From NCBI GenBank assembly GCA_018402155.1, contig JAGYJG010000001.1, positions 2,066,501-2,130,500 of the forward strand: a stretch of DNA of 64,000 nt, written 5' to 3'. Positions 46,001-54,703 of the stretch are shown one piece after another; position 1 is the first letter of the stretch; each line of letters opens with the position of its first letter. The stretch comes from Bacteroidia bacterium (lineage in GTDB: Bacteria > Bacteroidota > Bacteroidia > NS11-12g > UBA9320). Under the pieces are notes generated by a model. It saw only the letters and a program-made list of their open reading frames with translations. It was not told where the DNA came from and did not search any database. The position numbers were made by a program, and so were the translations under genes.

Positions 46001-46137
46001 ATAATATAGGAAGAACATTAGACGAAGGTTATGCAAAGGGTACGTTAACATTAGACAAAACAACACTGGCAAAAGGGCAGTATTTCTTGTATTTTAGCAA
46101 TGAGCGCACATTTGAAGTGGTGAAGCTATTCAAGTAA
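43078..46137 (+). CDS. large secreted protein with FN3-like modules and T9SS-type tail
   Basis: From the ATG at 43078 the product has 1019 residues with a signal peptide (FGFFTFNLLLFLASQGQ). The first 200 residues are a beta-rich domain. Two fibronectin-III-like modules follow (ATLSWTKGASSDGSVVVLNEG, SEVSWTLPACYDEIVLFV). After another beta domain comes the common Bacteroidota segment LPVDLISFAATKKTDCVELNWKTASELNNSHFDV and a short C-terminal sorting-like domain (LAKGQYFLYFSNERTFEVVKLFK) that lacks the PNP motif. It is rich in Ser, Thr, Gly and Asn, as expected for a surface protein. It is probably a T9SS cargo of unknown role. Confidence 0.78.
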   Translation: MRKFGFFTFNLLLFLASQGQVFINSTNTFVITSFDSWNGNMPIGFVNNTSYISSNASTTGGTYAILNEGLGWQPSSSVSSLSIVGTFKNTTGSTQTSVTIEYDAFESVNRVSREPGWSVSSSLGSVASLNWSYNSVATPSLPETKNLTINSLSILNNATFTITWTSDRGLGTGYSPLIGLRNIKVKLEGATSCGGPSNQATSGLTSSIDNTTATLSWTKGASSDGSVVVLNEGTAITNVPTNGMAHAADVAYGSGASLGSSADYVVFRNTSGTSVNLTGLSAATNYHYTIYDYMSTGNCYNLTSPATGSFTTTCSTPGDVAGENASNGDSESEVSWTLPACYDEIVLFVDVTSSIGTSPTGDGTAYSANSAYTSVGQCVYKGTGTNVIVTGLTNGTTYNFEIFTRKGTTWSSGVEVNATPVLPGFIISAIGTTYTIDFDNTVSGVNNGAFTGSGFAPNPTSGQLNSGAWSLTGMSDGALAFNGTGTSGDYARGTSNGGVTIGGVYAKTLGTGDIALGIQPGSSDFTPGTITLKTANTTGSSITHIEIAYDVYVYNDEDRSNDFNFSYSTDDVTYTDISALDVVSEEIALITPSWERNGRFALITLPSSLANNSNFYLRWSGDEVSGSGSADEFALDNIAVTFHTSAPSSLLNNIITSELSTLVVSEINATLGANVTVNKLTLENAVLSLGNHRLTVDEIEGGNSSAFINTNGTGAVRRNFTGTGDFSYPIGTSSDYTPISFDFTTGTFLSAYVDVRAIASIHASNMSSTDYLDRYWEINESGITSFTCDVVANYVAADVQGTEANIYGGLYSSGAWSIGSVSNTSNNTIGVNGTTHFSELTGGELTLLPVDLISFAATKKTDCVELNWKTASELNNSHFDVLYSIDGKKYEQIGRVLGNGNSNTILNYNHTHTEPQKINYYQLRQVDFNGTTELSQQLAVRFDIDFKPFVIKNFTNKFEIMFTIDDQRFRYQLLDNIGRTLDEGYAKGTLTLDKTTLAKGQYFLYFSNERTFEVVKLFK

Positions 46138-46186
46138 TTTCAACACTTTTAGCATTATCCATACTGTAACGCCTGTTTTATTACCA

Positions 46187-49100
46187 CTAGTGTAAAGTCT
46201 TTTTGGTGGATGAATTAAACCAGTCAACTCCGTTTTTAAAGATATCCATAAACGCCATTTCAGGAATGTTTTTCATTAAACCTTTGCGGTATCGCTCAGG
46301 ATGACCCATACGGCCATAAATTTGACCAGAGGCATCGGTTATACCTTCTATTCCGTGTACAGATCCGTTGGGGTTGTACGGCATATTTAGAGAAACATTG
46401 CCTTTAAAATCAACATATTGGGTAGCAATTTGTCCATTTTTGGCAAGCTCTTTCACCATATCATCAGATGCATAAAAACGTCCTTCGCCGTGAGAAAAGG
46501 GAACGATATATGTTTGGTTTTTCATACCACTGAGCCACGGACTTTTGTCTGAGGTCACTTGTATATGAGCTGTTTGGCTGATATGTCTGCCAATGTTATT
46601 GAAAGTCATAGTTGCAGACGATTCATCTAAATCTCTAATTTCGCCGTATGGGAGTAGTCCAGATTTTACTAATGCTTGAAAACCATTGCAAATCCCAAGT
46701 ATAAGACCACCTCTTTTGAGAAGTGCATGAACGGCATTTTTTACTTTTTGATTTTTGAGTACAGACACAATATACTTTGCAGAACCATCGGGTTCATCTC
46801 CAGCCGAAAAACCGCCAGGGATCATAAGTATTTGAGCATTGTTTATTTCGCGTTCGAAAGCACCTATAGATTCTTCAATAGCGTTATCGGTATAATTTCT
46901 AAACAGAGCTGTAGAAACTTCGGCACCCGCATCCAAGAAAACATGCTCTGTCTCGTATTCGCAGTTTGTACCTGGAAAAATGGGTATAAATACTCGTGGT
47001 TTTTGCACCGTCGATTTGTGGATAGGGTGCATAGTTGGTGTCGTGAAGGTATTGTAGTTGACTAAGGTTTCCTGATGAACGGGTGTTGCCTTAGAAGGAA
47101 AAATTGTTTCTTGTGTTTCTTCCCAAGCAGTTAAAAGCTCTTCAGTTTCAAAGGTTACACCATTAATAGTTAGCTGATTTCCCTCAGTTTTGCCGAGTAA
47201 CGTGTAACCGTTAAGCTTAGAATTTGATTCTAAAATTAAACTGCCAATTTTCGGTGAAAAATAGTCTAAGTCGGTTTCAATAGTTGCACCTATTTGATTT
47301 CCTACCACCATTTTAAATAGAGCACAGGCAAGTCCACCGTCTTTTATAATTTGTGCAGAAACTATATCTCCTGTAGCAACCTTTTGGTGAATGTCGCTAT
47401 ACATCGCGTTCAGTAGTTTGTAGTTTGGTGTTTCGTCTTCGTTTGGTTTGTGATTAGCTAGGTATAGAAAGTTCCCGACCGACTTTATTTCAGGTGAGAT
47501 AATAGTATTTATTTTACCTACAGCGCAAGCAAAGGAAATGAGGGTTGGTGGTACTTTAATGCTGTTAAATGTTCCACTCATAGAATCTTTTCCTCCTATT
47601 GCTGGGGTTTCAAATTCCAGTTGAGCCTCCAACGCTCCCAAAAGAGCTTGTAAAGGATTTCCCCATTTCTCGGCGTCAGAGCCTAAGCGCTCAAAATATT
47701 CTTGAAAACTAAGGCGAGCTTTTTTATGATTTCCTCCGCTTGCTACTAGCTTTGCTAAGGATTCTACTACGGCATAGGCTCCCATTAAAAAAGGGTTTTT
47801 ATTGGCCAAGTGGGTAGAAAATCCCCAGGTAGAGATAGATACGGTGTCAGTAGATTTGTTCAATACCGGTATAGTATTTACGCTTGCCAAAGCCGGTGTT
47901 TTTAGTAGTTTTCCTCCTAGTGGCATAAGTACAGTGGTTCGCCCTACGTGGGAGTCAAAGTTTTCAATAAGTCCTTTTTGTGATGCTACGTTGAGTTGTG
48001 ATAGTTGCTCCTTAAATTGCTCTACGGTTGCGGACTTTGCGCGAGGAGTCTCAGAAATATCTATAGCAGAATTACTTATTACAGTTGCACCCATACTTTT
48101 TTTTGTACCTGCTGTGTCAAGGAAAGTTCGGTCCAAGTTTACTATCATCTCGCCGCGCCAGAAAATTTGCATTCTGCCACTGTCTGTCACCTCTGCTACC
48201 TCTACTGCTAGTAGGTTTTCTTGCGACGCGTGGGCTATAAATGCAGCCACATCCTTTGCCTCTACCACTACGGCCATTCGCTCTTGCGATTCGGAAATAG
48301 CTAGTTCTGTGCCATTTAGACCGGCATATTTTGTAGGTAGTTTGTCAAGGTTAATAAGAAGGCTGTCGGCTATTTCACCTATTGCAACAGACACTCCACC
48401 AGCACCAAAATCGTTACATTTTTTAATAAGTCGGGTGACTTCTGGTTTTCGAAACAATCGTTGTATTTTCCGTTCTTCTACAGCGTCTCCTTTTTGTACC
48501 TCAGCACTTAGTGTTTGTATGGATTTTTCGTCTTGTATCTTACTACTGCCAGACGCACCACCTACGCCATCTCTTCCAGTAGCGCCTCCTACCATTATCA
48601 CACGATCTCCAACTATGGGTGCTTCTCGGCGAACCCATTTTTTTGGCACGGCACCTGCTACATAGCCTACCTCCATCCGTTTGGCCTTATACCCTGGGTC
48701 ATACAGCTCACTGATTTGTGTGGTTGCAAGTCCTATTTGATTGCCGTACGAGGAGTATCCTTTGGCAGCTGTTTTTGTTATTTTTTTTTGTGGAAGTTTT
48801 CCTTCTAACGTATTTTCTATGCGTTCTCTTGGATCTGCACTTCCACTTACACGCATAGCTTGATATACATAAGCTCTTCCGCTCAAAGGATCTCGTATGG
48901 CGCCACCTATACAAGTAGACGCTCCCCCAAAAGGCTCAATTTCTGTTGGATGATTGTGGGTTTCATTTTTGAAAAGAAGATACCAATCTTGCTCCTCTCC
49001 TTCAACATTTACTTTTATCTCTATTGTGCACGCGTTTATTTCGTCTGTTAAGACTAGGTCATCTAACTTTCCGCGCATTCTCAGATATTTGGCGGCTATA

Positions 49101-49894
49101 GTGCCTATGTCCATTAGTGAAATTGGCTTGTGTTCTCGCCCTAACTCTGAGCGAAGCATCAAGTATTTTTCAAAAACCTGTTCTATTTTTTCAGCTAATT
49201 CTCCATGAAATTGAATGTCTCTTAATTCTGTAAAAAAAGTTGTGTGCCTGCAATGGTCACTCCAGTAGGTATCTAGGACTTTAAGTTCAGTTTCTGTTGG
49301 GTTTCTGTTTTCTTTTTTGAAATAATCTTGTATAAAAGTTAAATCAGCTAAGTCGAATGAAAAGCTCCAGTCGACATGAAATTTACTTAATGTTTCTTGA
49401 TTTAAAAGAATAAAATCTTTTACAATAGGTACTTTTCTGGGTTTAGGAACACATGGCTCATCTAGTTTTTCAAGATTTTTTTCTTGCGAGTCAACAGAAT
49501 TTATGAGGTAGTCTTTTACCTTAGCCAAGGTATTATCGTCACATTTATCAAAAGCAAAAAGCCTACCGGTACGTATGATTGGATTGCTACTTGTTACCAG
49601 TTGTATAGCTTGCTTGGCAGAGTCAGCGCGCTGGTCGTATTGGCCGGGCAAATACTCCATTGCAAAATATGACAACGAACTATTGACAGGATTTTCATAG
49701 TGTACTTTGTCGGCAACAGCATCTAGTATTACGGTCAACAGTTTATTCCAGTTTTCTTTTGTTTCATTGAAAACATCATAAATAACGTAGTGTTTCAAGT
49801 GAGTGAGGGGGGCAAACTCTTGAAGCTCTACAAGTATTTTTTTTGACTCAACATCAAATTCAGGTTTCTTTTCTACGAAAATTCTTTGGTTCAT
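46187..49894 (-). CDS. purL: phosphoribosylformylglycinamidine synthase, long form
   Basis: This single-chain FGAM synthase makes formylglycinamidine ribonucleotide from FGAR, ATP and glutamine in purine synthesis. The 1235-residue protein has the N-terminal PurS-like region, the linker, two AIR-synthase-like halves (THNHPTEIEPFGGASTCIGGAIRD; GGKDSMSGTF) and a C-terminal class I glutaminase with the catalytic Cys in LGICNGFQAL and SHGEGRF and GHPERYRKG. Loss of any half is not seen. A minus-strand -7 element (TACCTTTG, 49924-49917) lies 22 nt before the ATG. It appears to be monocistronic. Confidence 0.96.
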   Translation of the reverse strand: MNQRIFVEKKPEFDVESKKILVELQEFAPLTHLKHYVIYDVFNETKENWNKLLTVILDAVADKVHYENPVNSSLSYFAMEYLPGQYDQRADSAKQAIQLVTSSNPIIRTGRLFAFDKCDDNTLAKVKDYLINSVDSQEKNLEKLDEPCVPKPRKVPIVKDFILLNQETLSKFHVDWSFSFDLADLTFIQDYFKKENRNPTETELKVLDTYWSDHCRHTTFFTELRDIQFHGELAEKIEQVFEKYLMLRSELGREHKPISLMDIGTIAAKYLRMRGKLDDLVLTDEINACTIEIKVNVEGEEQDWYLLFKNETHNHPTEIEPFGGASTCIGGAIRDPLSGRAYVYQAMRVSGSADPRERIENTLEGKLPQKKITKTAAKGYSSYGNQIGLATTQISELYDPGYKAKRMEVGYVAGAVPKKWVRREAPIVGDRVIMVGGATGRDGVGGASGSSKIQDEKSIQTLSAEVQKGDAVEERKIQRLFRKPEVTRLIKKCNDFGAGGVSVAIGEIADSLLINLDKLPTKYAGLNGTELAISESQERMAVVVEAKDVAAFIAHASQENLLAVEVAEVTDSGRMQIFWRGEMIVNLDRTFLDTAGTKKSMGATVISNSAIDISETPRAKSATVEQFKEQLSQLNVASQKGLIENFDSHVGRTTVLMPLGGKLLKTPALASVNTIPVLNKSTDTVSISTWGFSTHLANKNPFLMGAYAVVESLAKLVASGGNHKKARLSFQEYFERLGSDAEKWGNPLQALLGALEAQLEFETPAIGGKDSMSGTFNSIKVPPTLISFACAVGKINTIISPEIKSVGNFLYLANHKPNEDETPNYKLLNAMYSDIHQKVATGDIVSAQIIKDGGLACALFKMVVGNQIGATIETDLDYFSPKIGSLILESNSKLNGYTLLGKTEGNQLTINGVTFETEELLTAWEETQETIFPSKATPVHQETLVNYNTFTTPTMHPIHKSTVQKPRVFIPIFPGTNCEYETEHVFLDAGAEVSTALFRNYTDNAIEESIGAFEREINNAQILMIPGGFSAGDEPDGSAKYIVSVLKNQKVKNAVHALLKRGGLILGICNGFQALVKSGLLPYGEIRDLDESSATMTFNNIGRHISQTAHIQVTSDKSPWLSGMKNQTYIVPFSHGEGRFYASDDMVKELAKNGQIATQYVDFKGNVSLNMPYNPNGSVHGIEGITDASGQIYGRMGHPERYRKGLMKNIPEMAFMDIFKNGVDWFNSSTKKTLH

Positions 49895-49916
49895 TATCTA
49901 CATATAAAATGAATAA

Positions 49917-49924
49917 CAAAGGTA
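49917..49924 (-). promoter_or_regulatory. -7 promoter element (TACCTTTG) of purL
   Basis: An exact TAnnTTTG on the minus strand ends 22 nt before the purL ATG. Confidence 0.5.
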
Positions 49925-50026
49925 AACGCTATAGCGAAGTGAGTACTCAAAAATGGTGGAATGTTGAGAAAAACAGAAAAAATTCGACAAAATAAAAACA
50001 AGTACTAATAGGTAAACAAGCATCTG

Positions 50027-50034
50027 TATATTTG
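50027..50034 (+). promoter_or_regulatory. -7 promoter element (TATATTTG) of the VIT1-like gene
   Basis: An exact TAnnTTTG ends 5 nt before the ATG at 50040, which implies a leaderless transcript. Confidence 0.6.
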
Positions 50035-50039
50035 AACCG

Positions 50040-50735
50040 ATGGGTCCAAATTCTGAAAATCATTATGTAAACAGGAGTAATTGGCTGCGCGCAGCAGTGC
50101 TAGGAGCAAACGATGGCATACTTTCTACAGCAAGTATAGTGATAGGTGTAGCAGCTGCTACCACCTCGCGAGATCCAGTTGTATTGGCTGGTGTGGCAGG
50201 TCTTGTTGCAGGAGCTTTGTCTATGGCAGCAGGTGAGTATGTCTCAGTGAGTTCTCAAAGTGATTTGGAGCGAGCAGACCTGAAACGTGAAGAACAAGAA
50301 CTAATTGAATTTCCCGAGCAAGAGGAAAAAGAACTGGCAAAAATATATGTCAACAGGGGATTAACACAAAATTTAGCAGACCAAGTTGCACGACAACTAA
50401 CTGAGCGAAATGCATTGGAAGCACATGCGCGGGATGAGCTAGGTATTAATGAAATAACCCAAGCTAATCCTTTTCAAGCTGCTCTAGCCTCGGGTGCAGC
50501 TTTTATATTTGGTGGTGCTTTGCCAGTGCTTGTTGCGCTTTTTGGTAATCTTAGCGCTATGATTTATCTACAATATGGTTTTGCTATGATTTTTTTGATA
50601 CTCTTGGGATCGGTGGCAGCCAAGACTGGGGGGTCTAGTGTAGCTCGTGCAGTGATACGTATCACTTTTTGGGGCACTACGGCAATGGGACTTACAGCAT
50701 TTATTGGGTATCTTTTCGGAGTTAATCCGGCATAA
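50040..50735 (+). CDS. VIT1/CCC1-family Fe2+/Mn2+ transporter
   Basis: The 231-residue protein has about five membrane helices and the family core RAAVLGANDGILSTASIVIGVA near the N-terminus, then GLVAGALSMAAGEYVSVSSQSDLE. A cytoplasmic acidic helical segment (about residues 80-135) matches the metal-binding region between helices 2 and 3 of plant VIT1. Helices at about 150-225 follow. Family members move ferrous iron or manganese out of the cytoplasm, so detoxification is the likely role. Confidence 0.9.
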   Translation: MGPNSENHYVNRSNWLRAAVLGANDGILSTASIVIGVAAATTSRDPVVLAGVAGLVAGALSMAAGEYVSVSSQSDLERADLKREEQELIEFPEQEEKELAKIYVNRGLTQNLADQVARQLTERNALEAHARDELGINEITQANPFQAALASGAAFIFGGALPVLVALFGNLSAMIYLQYGFAMIFLILLGSVAAKTGGSSVARAVIRITFWGTTAMGLTAFIGYLFGVNPA

Positions 50736-50809
50736 ATAAAAGGTTTAAACCCACAATCCTAATGTAAAAAAATTGGTCAGATTTACAGTCTTTTTTTTAT
50801 GACCTGAGA

Positions 50810-52603
50810 GTGCATCTTTGCAGTCTGAAATTATTGGAATTCATAAATGACCCTACTGATCTAAAAAAGTTGGACAAAAATCAACTGCCAGAGTTGTGCG
50901 CAGAAATACGCTCTTTTTTTATTGATAAAATACTTAAAAATGGAGGTCACTTTAGTGCGAATTTAGGAGTAGTAGAGCTTACAGTTGCGCTGCATTATGT
51001 CTACGATTTTTTCGCCGATGAATATGCTAAAACATTGGGAGACAAACTGGTATGGGATGTAGGACACCAGGCATATATTCATAAGCTGTTAACTGGAAGA
51101 TTAAAATATTTTGAAACGATTAGAAAATTTGGTGGTTTAAGTGGCTTTCCAAAACTAGAAGAAAGCAGGTACGACCATTTTGGTACGGGACACTCTAGTA
51201 CCTCAATTTCTGCAGTTTTGGGTATGGCAGAGGCGGCACTTTTAAACCAGATAGATGCTAAACACATTGCAGTAATTGGTGATGGTTCGCTTACAGGTGG
51301 TATGGCCTTTGAAGCATTGAATAATTTAGGTGTGAGCAATGCTAATGTACTAGTCATAGTCAATGATAATCAAATGGGAATAGATCCAAATTTGGGAGCT
51401 ATTAATACGCACCTATCTGAAATAGATGGAATAAAACCGAATCTTTTTGAAAATTTGGGATTAAACTATGATGGACCTCTAGACGGCCACGATGTGATTG
51501 GACTTATAGACTATTTAGAAAAACAAAAGACAACAATTGGCCCTCAAGTGCTACATATAAATACGATAAAAGGCAAGGGTTACTCACCTGCAGAAACAGC
51601 CCAGACAGACTGGCATAGTGTGAGTTACGTAAAAATAGATCCGTATAATGCAGAAGTTCCGTTAGCCAAACCACTTAAGTTTCAAGAAGTATTTGGTTAT
51701 ACACTTTTAGAAATAGCAAAAATAGATGAGAGAGTAGTAGGAATAACTCCCGCTATGCCGAGTGGGAGCTCTATGAAAATAATGATGAAAGAAATGCCAC
51801 ATCGTGTTTTCGACGTAGGTATAGCTGAACAGCACGCAGTAACATTTGCAGCAGGTTTAGCTTTGGGGGGCAAACGCCCATTTTGTAATATTTATTCATC
51901 TTTTGCACAGCGCGCCTTTGATCAAATTATTCATGATGTTGCCTTACAAAATATTCCAGTTATTTTTTGTCTAGATAGAGCAGGACTTGTGGGAGCTGAC
52001 GGTCCCACGCACCATGGGGCGTTTGACTTGGCATTTTTAAATACTATTCCAAACGTTGTTATTTTATCTCCAATGGATGAGCATGAACTTCGTACTATGA
52101 TGTACTGGGCGGTGGACTATACTGATGGTCCAGTTGTGATTCGATATCCACGAGGTAAGGGAAGTCATCTCAACTATAAAAATGATATAAAGCCGATGCT
52201 CTTAGGTGTTTCTCGTACCCTGACAGATGGAAAAAACATAGCAATAATCTCAATAGGGCAGATAGGTGTAGAAGTGCAAAAAGCAATTATCCAAAATAAC
52301 GTAAAAAAAGAGGTAACCCACATAGATGCTCGCAACTCTAAACCATTGGACACAAAAAGAATAGTCGAATTGTTTTGTTCTTTTGACACGCTTATCACCG
52401 TTGAAGAATCTTGCTTGCTAGGAGGCTTTGGTCAGCAGATAAAAGCACTAGCACAAGATTATAATTATACAGGAACTGTGACTTCATTGGGATTGCCAGA
52501 TGTTTTTGTGGAGCATGGTGAGGTAGCTGAACTGAGAGCTAAGTATGGGCTAGATGCTGAAGGCATAGGAAAGGTTATTTCTCAATTGTTGCAATTACCC
52601 TAA
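50810..52603 (+). CDS. dxs: 1-deoxy-D-xylulose-5-phosphate synthase
   Basis: DXS condenses pyruvate and glyceraldehyde 3-phosphate to DXP, the first step of the MEP isoprenoid route. It uses thiamine diphosphate. Up to 597 residues are seen, with GGHFSANLGVVELTVALHYV, VWDVGHQAYIHKLLTGR, the TPP motif GDGSLTGGMAFEALNNLG, and the transketolase-like second half with EQHAVTFAAGLALGG and DRAGLVGADGPTHHGAFD. The GTG at 50810 opens the frame, but a promoter-like CATCTTTG at 50813-50820 overlaps it. The TTG at 50834 (then EFINDPTDLKKL) is therefore the more likely start. Confidence 0.94.
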   Translation: MHLCSLKLLEFINDPTDLKKLDKNQLPELCAEIRSFFIDKILKNGGHFSANLGVVELTVALHYVYDFFADEYAKTLGDKLVWDVGHQAYIHKLLTGRLKYFETIRKFGGLSGFPKLEESRYDHFGTGHSSTSISAVLGMAEAALLNQIDAKHIAVIGDGSLTGGMAFEALNNLGVSNANVLVIVNDNQMGIDPNLGAINTHLSEIDGIKPNLFENLGLNYDGPLDGHDVIGLIDYLEKQKTTIGPQVLHINTIKGKGYSPAETAQTDWHSVSYVKIDPYNAEVPLAKPLKFQEVFGYTLLEIAKIDERVVGITPAMPSGSSMKIMMKEMPHRVFDVGIAEQHAVTFAAGLALGGKRPFCNIYSSFAQRAFDQIIHDVALQNIPVIFCLDRAGLVGADGPTHHGAFDLAFLNTIPNVVILSPMDEHELRTMMYWAVDYTDGPVVIRYPRGKGSHLNYKNDIKPMLLGVSRTLTDGKNIAIISIGQIGVEVQKAIIQNNVKKEVTHIDARNSKPLDTKRIVELFCSFDTLITVEESCLLGGFGQQIKALAQDYNYTGTVTSLGLPDVFVEHGEVAELRAKYGLDAEGIGKVISQLLQLP

Positions 52604-53477
52604 ATCCAATTGTACTCTTAGGTATAGTAGCCGGTTGCTCACTTTCTATTCGGACATCATAGCCAGTATCATTCCACGATCCACCCATAGCTACTTTGTC
52701 ATCAGACACTAGTTCCGCTATGTTTCCAGACATGTTGTAGATTCCAAATTGGTTTGGGTAGTAGGATTTGGCGGATGCTATAGTGGTTAAATTAGTTGAT
52801 AAATTTCCAAATTTACTGACTACTCCATGCTCCTTTTTTTGAGCATTAAAATGGATATCATGCTCTTTTAGGTTTTTAAAATTTGCCAAATTATTACCTT
52901 TTGAGTTTCGTAAATATTGACCATTCCAAGGATAGTGTGTTTCCCAATCTCCCCTTGCTGCCCGTATCCACTGTTTCTTTGTAGGCACAGAGAAGGTAAT
53001 CTTGACTCTCGACTTTTTTACTTTGTCATTCATAGCCCATATCTGCGTAAGCCATTCAGCATAGGCCTTTGCTTGTTTGAGGGTTACACCAACGACTGGA
53101 TAGTCTGCATATGCATTGTGCTGAAAGTAATATTTAACATACGGTTCGCCATACGGTATCTCATGCCTCCAAACAGCGGTGTCGAGTAGATTCTCGCTGT
53201 ACTCTTCTATTCTACCTTCTTGTTTTAGGTACATTAAGAACTCTTTCCAATTATTATTAGTAATTTCTGTACTAGAGATGAAAAATTCGGAAAGAGTGTC
53301 TTTGATAGAATTCAGATTTTTAGTTTCGATAAATCCATCTACTACCTTAGTATAGACTACCCCAGCGGGCACTTTTACATAGTGCTTTGTAAGGTACTTA
53401 GAATGTTGAGGTCTTTTGTTTTTGCCGAAGGCAAATAGTAACGGCAGAAGTAGTAAGAAATATCCTAGTTTTTTCAT
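52575..53477 (-). CDS. formylglycine-generating-enzyme-like (SUMF1-fold) exported protein
   Basis: The 300-residue protein has a signal peptide (KKLGYFLLLLPLLFAFG) and the FGE-sulfatase/SUMF1 fold: FFISSTEITNNNWKEFL, ADYPVVGVTLKQAKAYAEWL, SVPTKKQWIRAARGDWETHYPWNGQ, NQFGIYNMSGNIAELVSD, MGGSWND and IGFRVIA. Close relatives in Bacteroidota include the gliding and T9SS ring proteins GldK and GldJ, but this one is shorter, lacks a clear lipobox and has no other gld gene nearby. True FGE activity is not implied. It overlaps the 3' end of dxs by 29 nt on the opposite strand. Confidence 0.75.
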   Translation of the reverse strand: MKKLGYFLLLLPLLFAFGKNKRPQHSKYLTKHYVKVPAGVVYTKVVDGFIETKNLNSIKDTLSEFFISSTEITNNNWKEFLMYLKQEGRIEEYSENLLDTAVWRHEIPYGEPYVKYYFQHNAYADYPVVGVTLKQAKAYAEWLTQIWAMNDKVKKSRVKITFSVPTKKQWIRAARGDWETHYPWNGQYLRNSKGNNLANFKNLKEHDIHFNAQKKEHGVVSKFGNLSTNLTTIASAKSYYPNQFGIYNMSGNIAELVSDDKVAMGGSWNDTGYDVRIESEQPATIPKSTIGFRVIATIEK

Positions 53478-53573
53478 GATTAGAAAAACGCAGATAACCG
53501 GAATATATTATATAAACACATAATTCCAACTATTAAAAGTTTAAACTGAAAGTATGCCACCACAAATAGATGC

Positions 53574-53603
53574 TTGAATTGATACAACCTGTGTATACCT
53601 TTG
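53574..53603 (+). promoter_or_regulatory. rlmG promoter (TTG - 19 bp - TACCTTTG)
   Basis: A -33 TTG (53574-53576) and a -7 TACCTTTG (53596-53603) lie 19 bp apart. The -7 element ends 5 nt before the ATG at 53609. This sets the start codon and implies a leaderless mRNA. Confidence 0.65.
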
Positions 53604-53608
53604 TTGGC

Positions 53609-54703
53609 ATGCAATTCAATACAAAAACAATTAATCTGCAACGTTATCCTAAGACAAACAATCGTTCGCTTAGACCTTGGAGCGCAGCAGATGAATTGCT
53701 ACTTAGTAAGGCGCTAGAACTAGGGCTTGAAAAAAAGAAAATAGTGTTAATTAACGATAGTTTTGGTGCATTGGCTACTGCGTTAAATCCTTTTGATACG
53801 CACACCGTAGCCAATAACCAATCGCAAGTTAAGGCAACGAAACTAAATTTAGAATCTGCGGGTGTAAATATCAAAGAGTGGGATTATAGTAGTCCTTTAA
53901 AATTACAAATTGAATTGATTGACATTGCACTTTTGAAAGTTCCCAAGTCCGCTGAGTTATTCAGGTTGTATTTGCAGCAAGTGTATACAAAGAGCACCTC
54001 GAGCACAGTTGTATTGTGTGGTTTTATGACGCGCAATTACACACCACAATGGCTAGAAATAGCTGAGCATTACTTTGCAGAAGTGACACAAAGTTTAGCG
54101 GTAAAAAAAGCAAGGGTATTGGTTTTGAAAAAGCCTAAAAAAAACGCGAATCTTTATCCGTTATTTCACACCATTAAAAATGAGTTGGATCTAAATTTGA
54201 AACATTATTCTGGTGTGTTTTCTGGTGCAAAAGTAGATGTCGCTACCCAGCTACTCTTAGAGCATCTTCCCAAAATAAAAAATACAGATGCTGTTTTAGA
54301 TTTGGCTTGTGGAAACGGAGTTGTTGGAGCCTTTGTGAGAAAAATTGCTCCGAGTTGTACCTTATCCTTAATTGATGATAGTTTTTTGGCTATAAGTTCG
54401 GCGAAATTAAATGTACCCAAAGATAAAGTAAGCTTTCATTGGAGCGATAGTGTTAGAGCAGTAAAAGAACACAAATTTGATTTTGTGTTGTGCAACCCCC
54501 CTTTTCATTTTGAGTATGAAAATACCATAGAAATAGCGCTAAATCTTTTTGAAGAAGTTGCCAGTGTATTAAAATCCGACGGGTCGTTTTTTGTAGTGGC
54601 TAATGCACATTTAAATTATCGATCACAGCTTATTAAACTATTTAGTCACGTATCTTTAGTGATACAAAATGGTAAGTATGAAGTGATAGTGTGTAAAAAT
54701 TAA
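53609..54703 (+). CDS. rlmG: 23S rRNA (guanine-N2) methyltransferase, RlmG-like
   Basis: The 364-residue protein from the ATG at 53609 begins FNTKTINLQRYPKT-N-SLRPWSAADELLL, like the N-terminus of RlmG. RlmG adds a methyl group at G1835 of 23S rRNA. It has the RlmG/RsmC two-domain plan: a degenerate N-terminal methylase-like domain and a C-terminal domain with the SAM motif DAVLDLACGNGVVGAF and the catalytic NPPFHF. An upstream frame to 53570 is excluded by the promoter. It converges on the Fe-S gene with a 4-nt overlap. Confidence 0.87.
   Translation: MQFNTKTINLQRYPKTNNRSLRPWSAADELLLSKALELGLEKKKIVLINDSFGALATALNPFDTHTVANNQSQVKATKLNLESAGVNIKEWDYSSPLKLQIELIDIALLKVPKSAELFRLYLQQVYTKSTSSTVVLCGFMTRNYTPQWLEIAEHYFAEVTQSLAVKKARVLVLKKPKKNANLYPLFHTIKNELDLNLKHYSGVFSGAKVDVATQLLLEHLPKIKNTDAVLDLACGNGVVGAFVRKIAPSCTLSLIDDSFLAISSAKLNVPKDKVSFHWSDSVRAVKEHKFDFVLCNPPFHFEYENTIEIALNLFEEVASVLKSDGSFFVVANAHLNYRSQLIKLFSHVSLVIQNGKYEVIVCKN

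Noticed and set aside
47802-48665. 287-codon plus-strand frame inside purL
   Set aside because: It is antisense to a fully conserved part of purL, with low-complexity Ser/Thr/Ala composition typical of a shadow frame.
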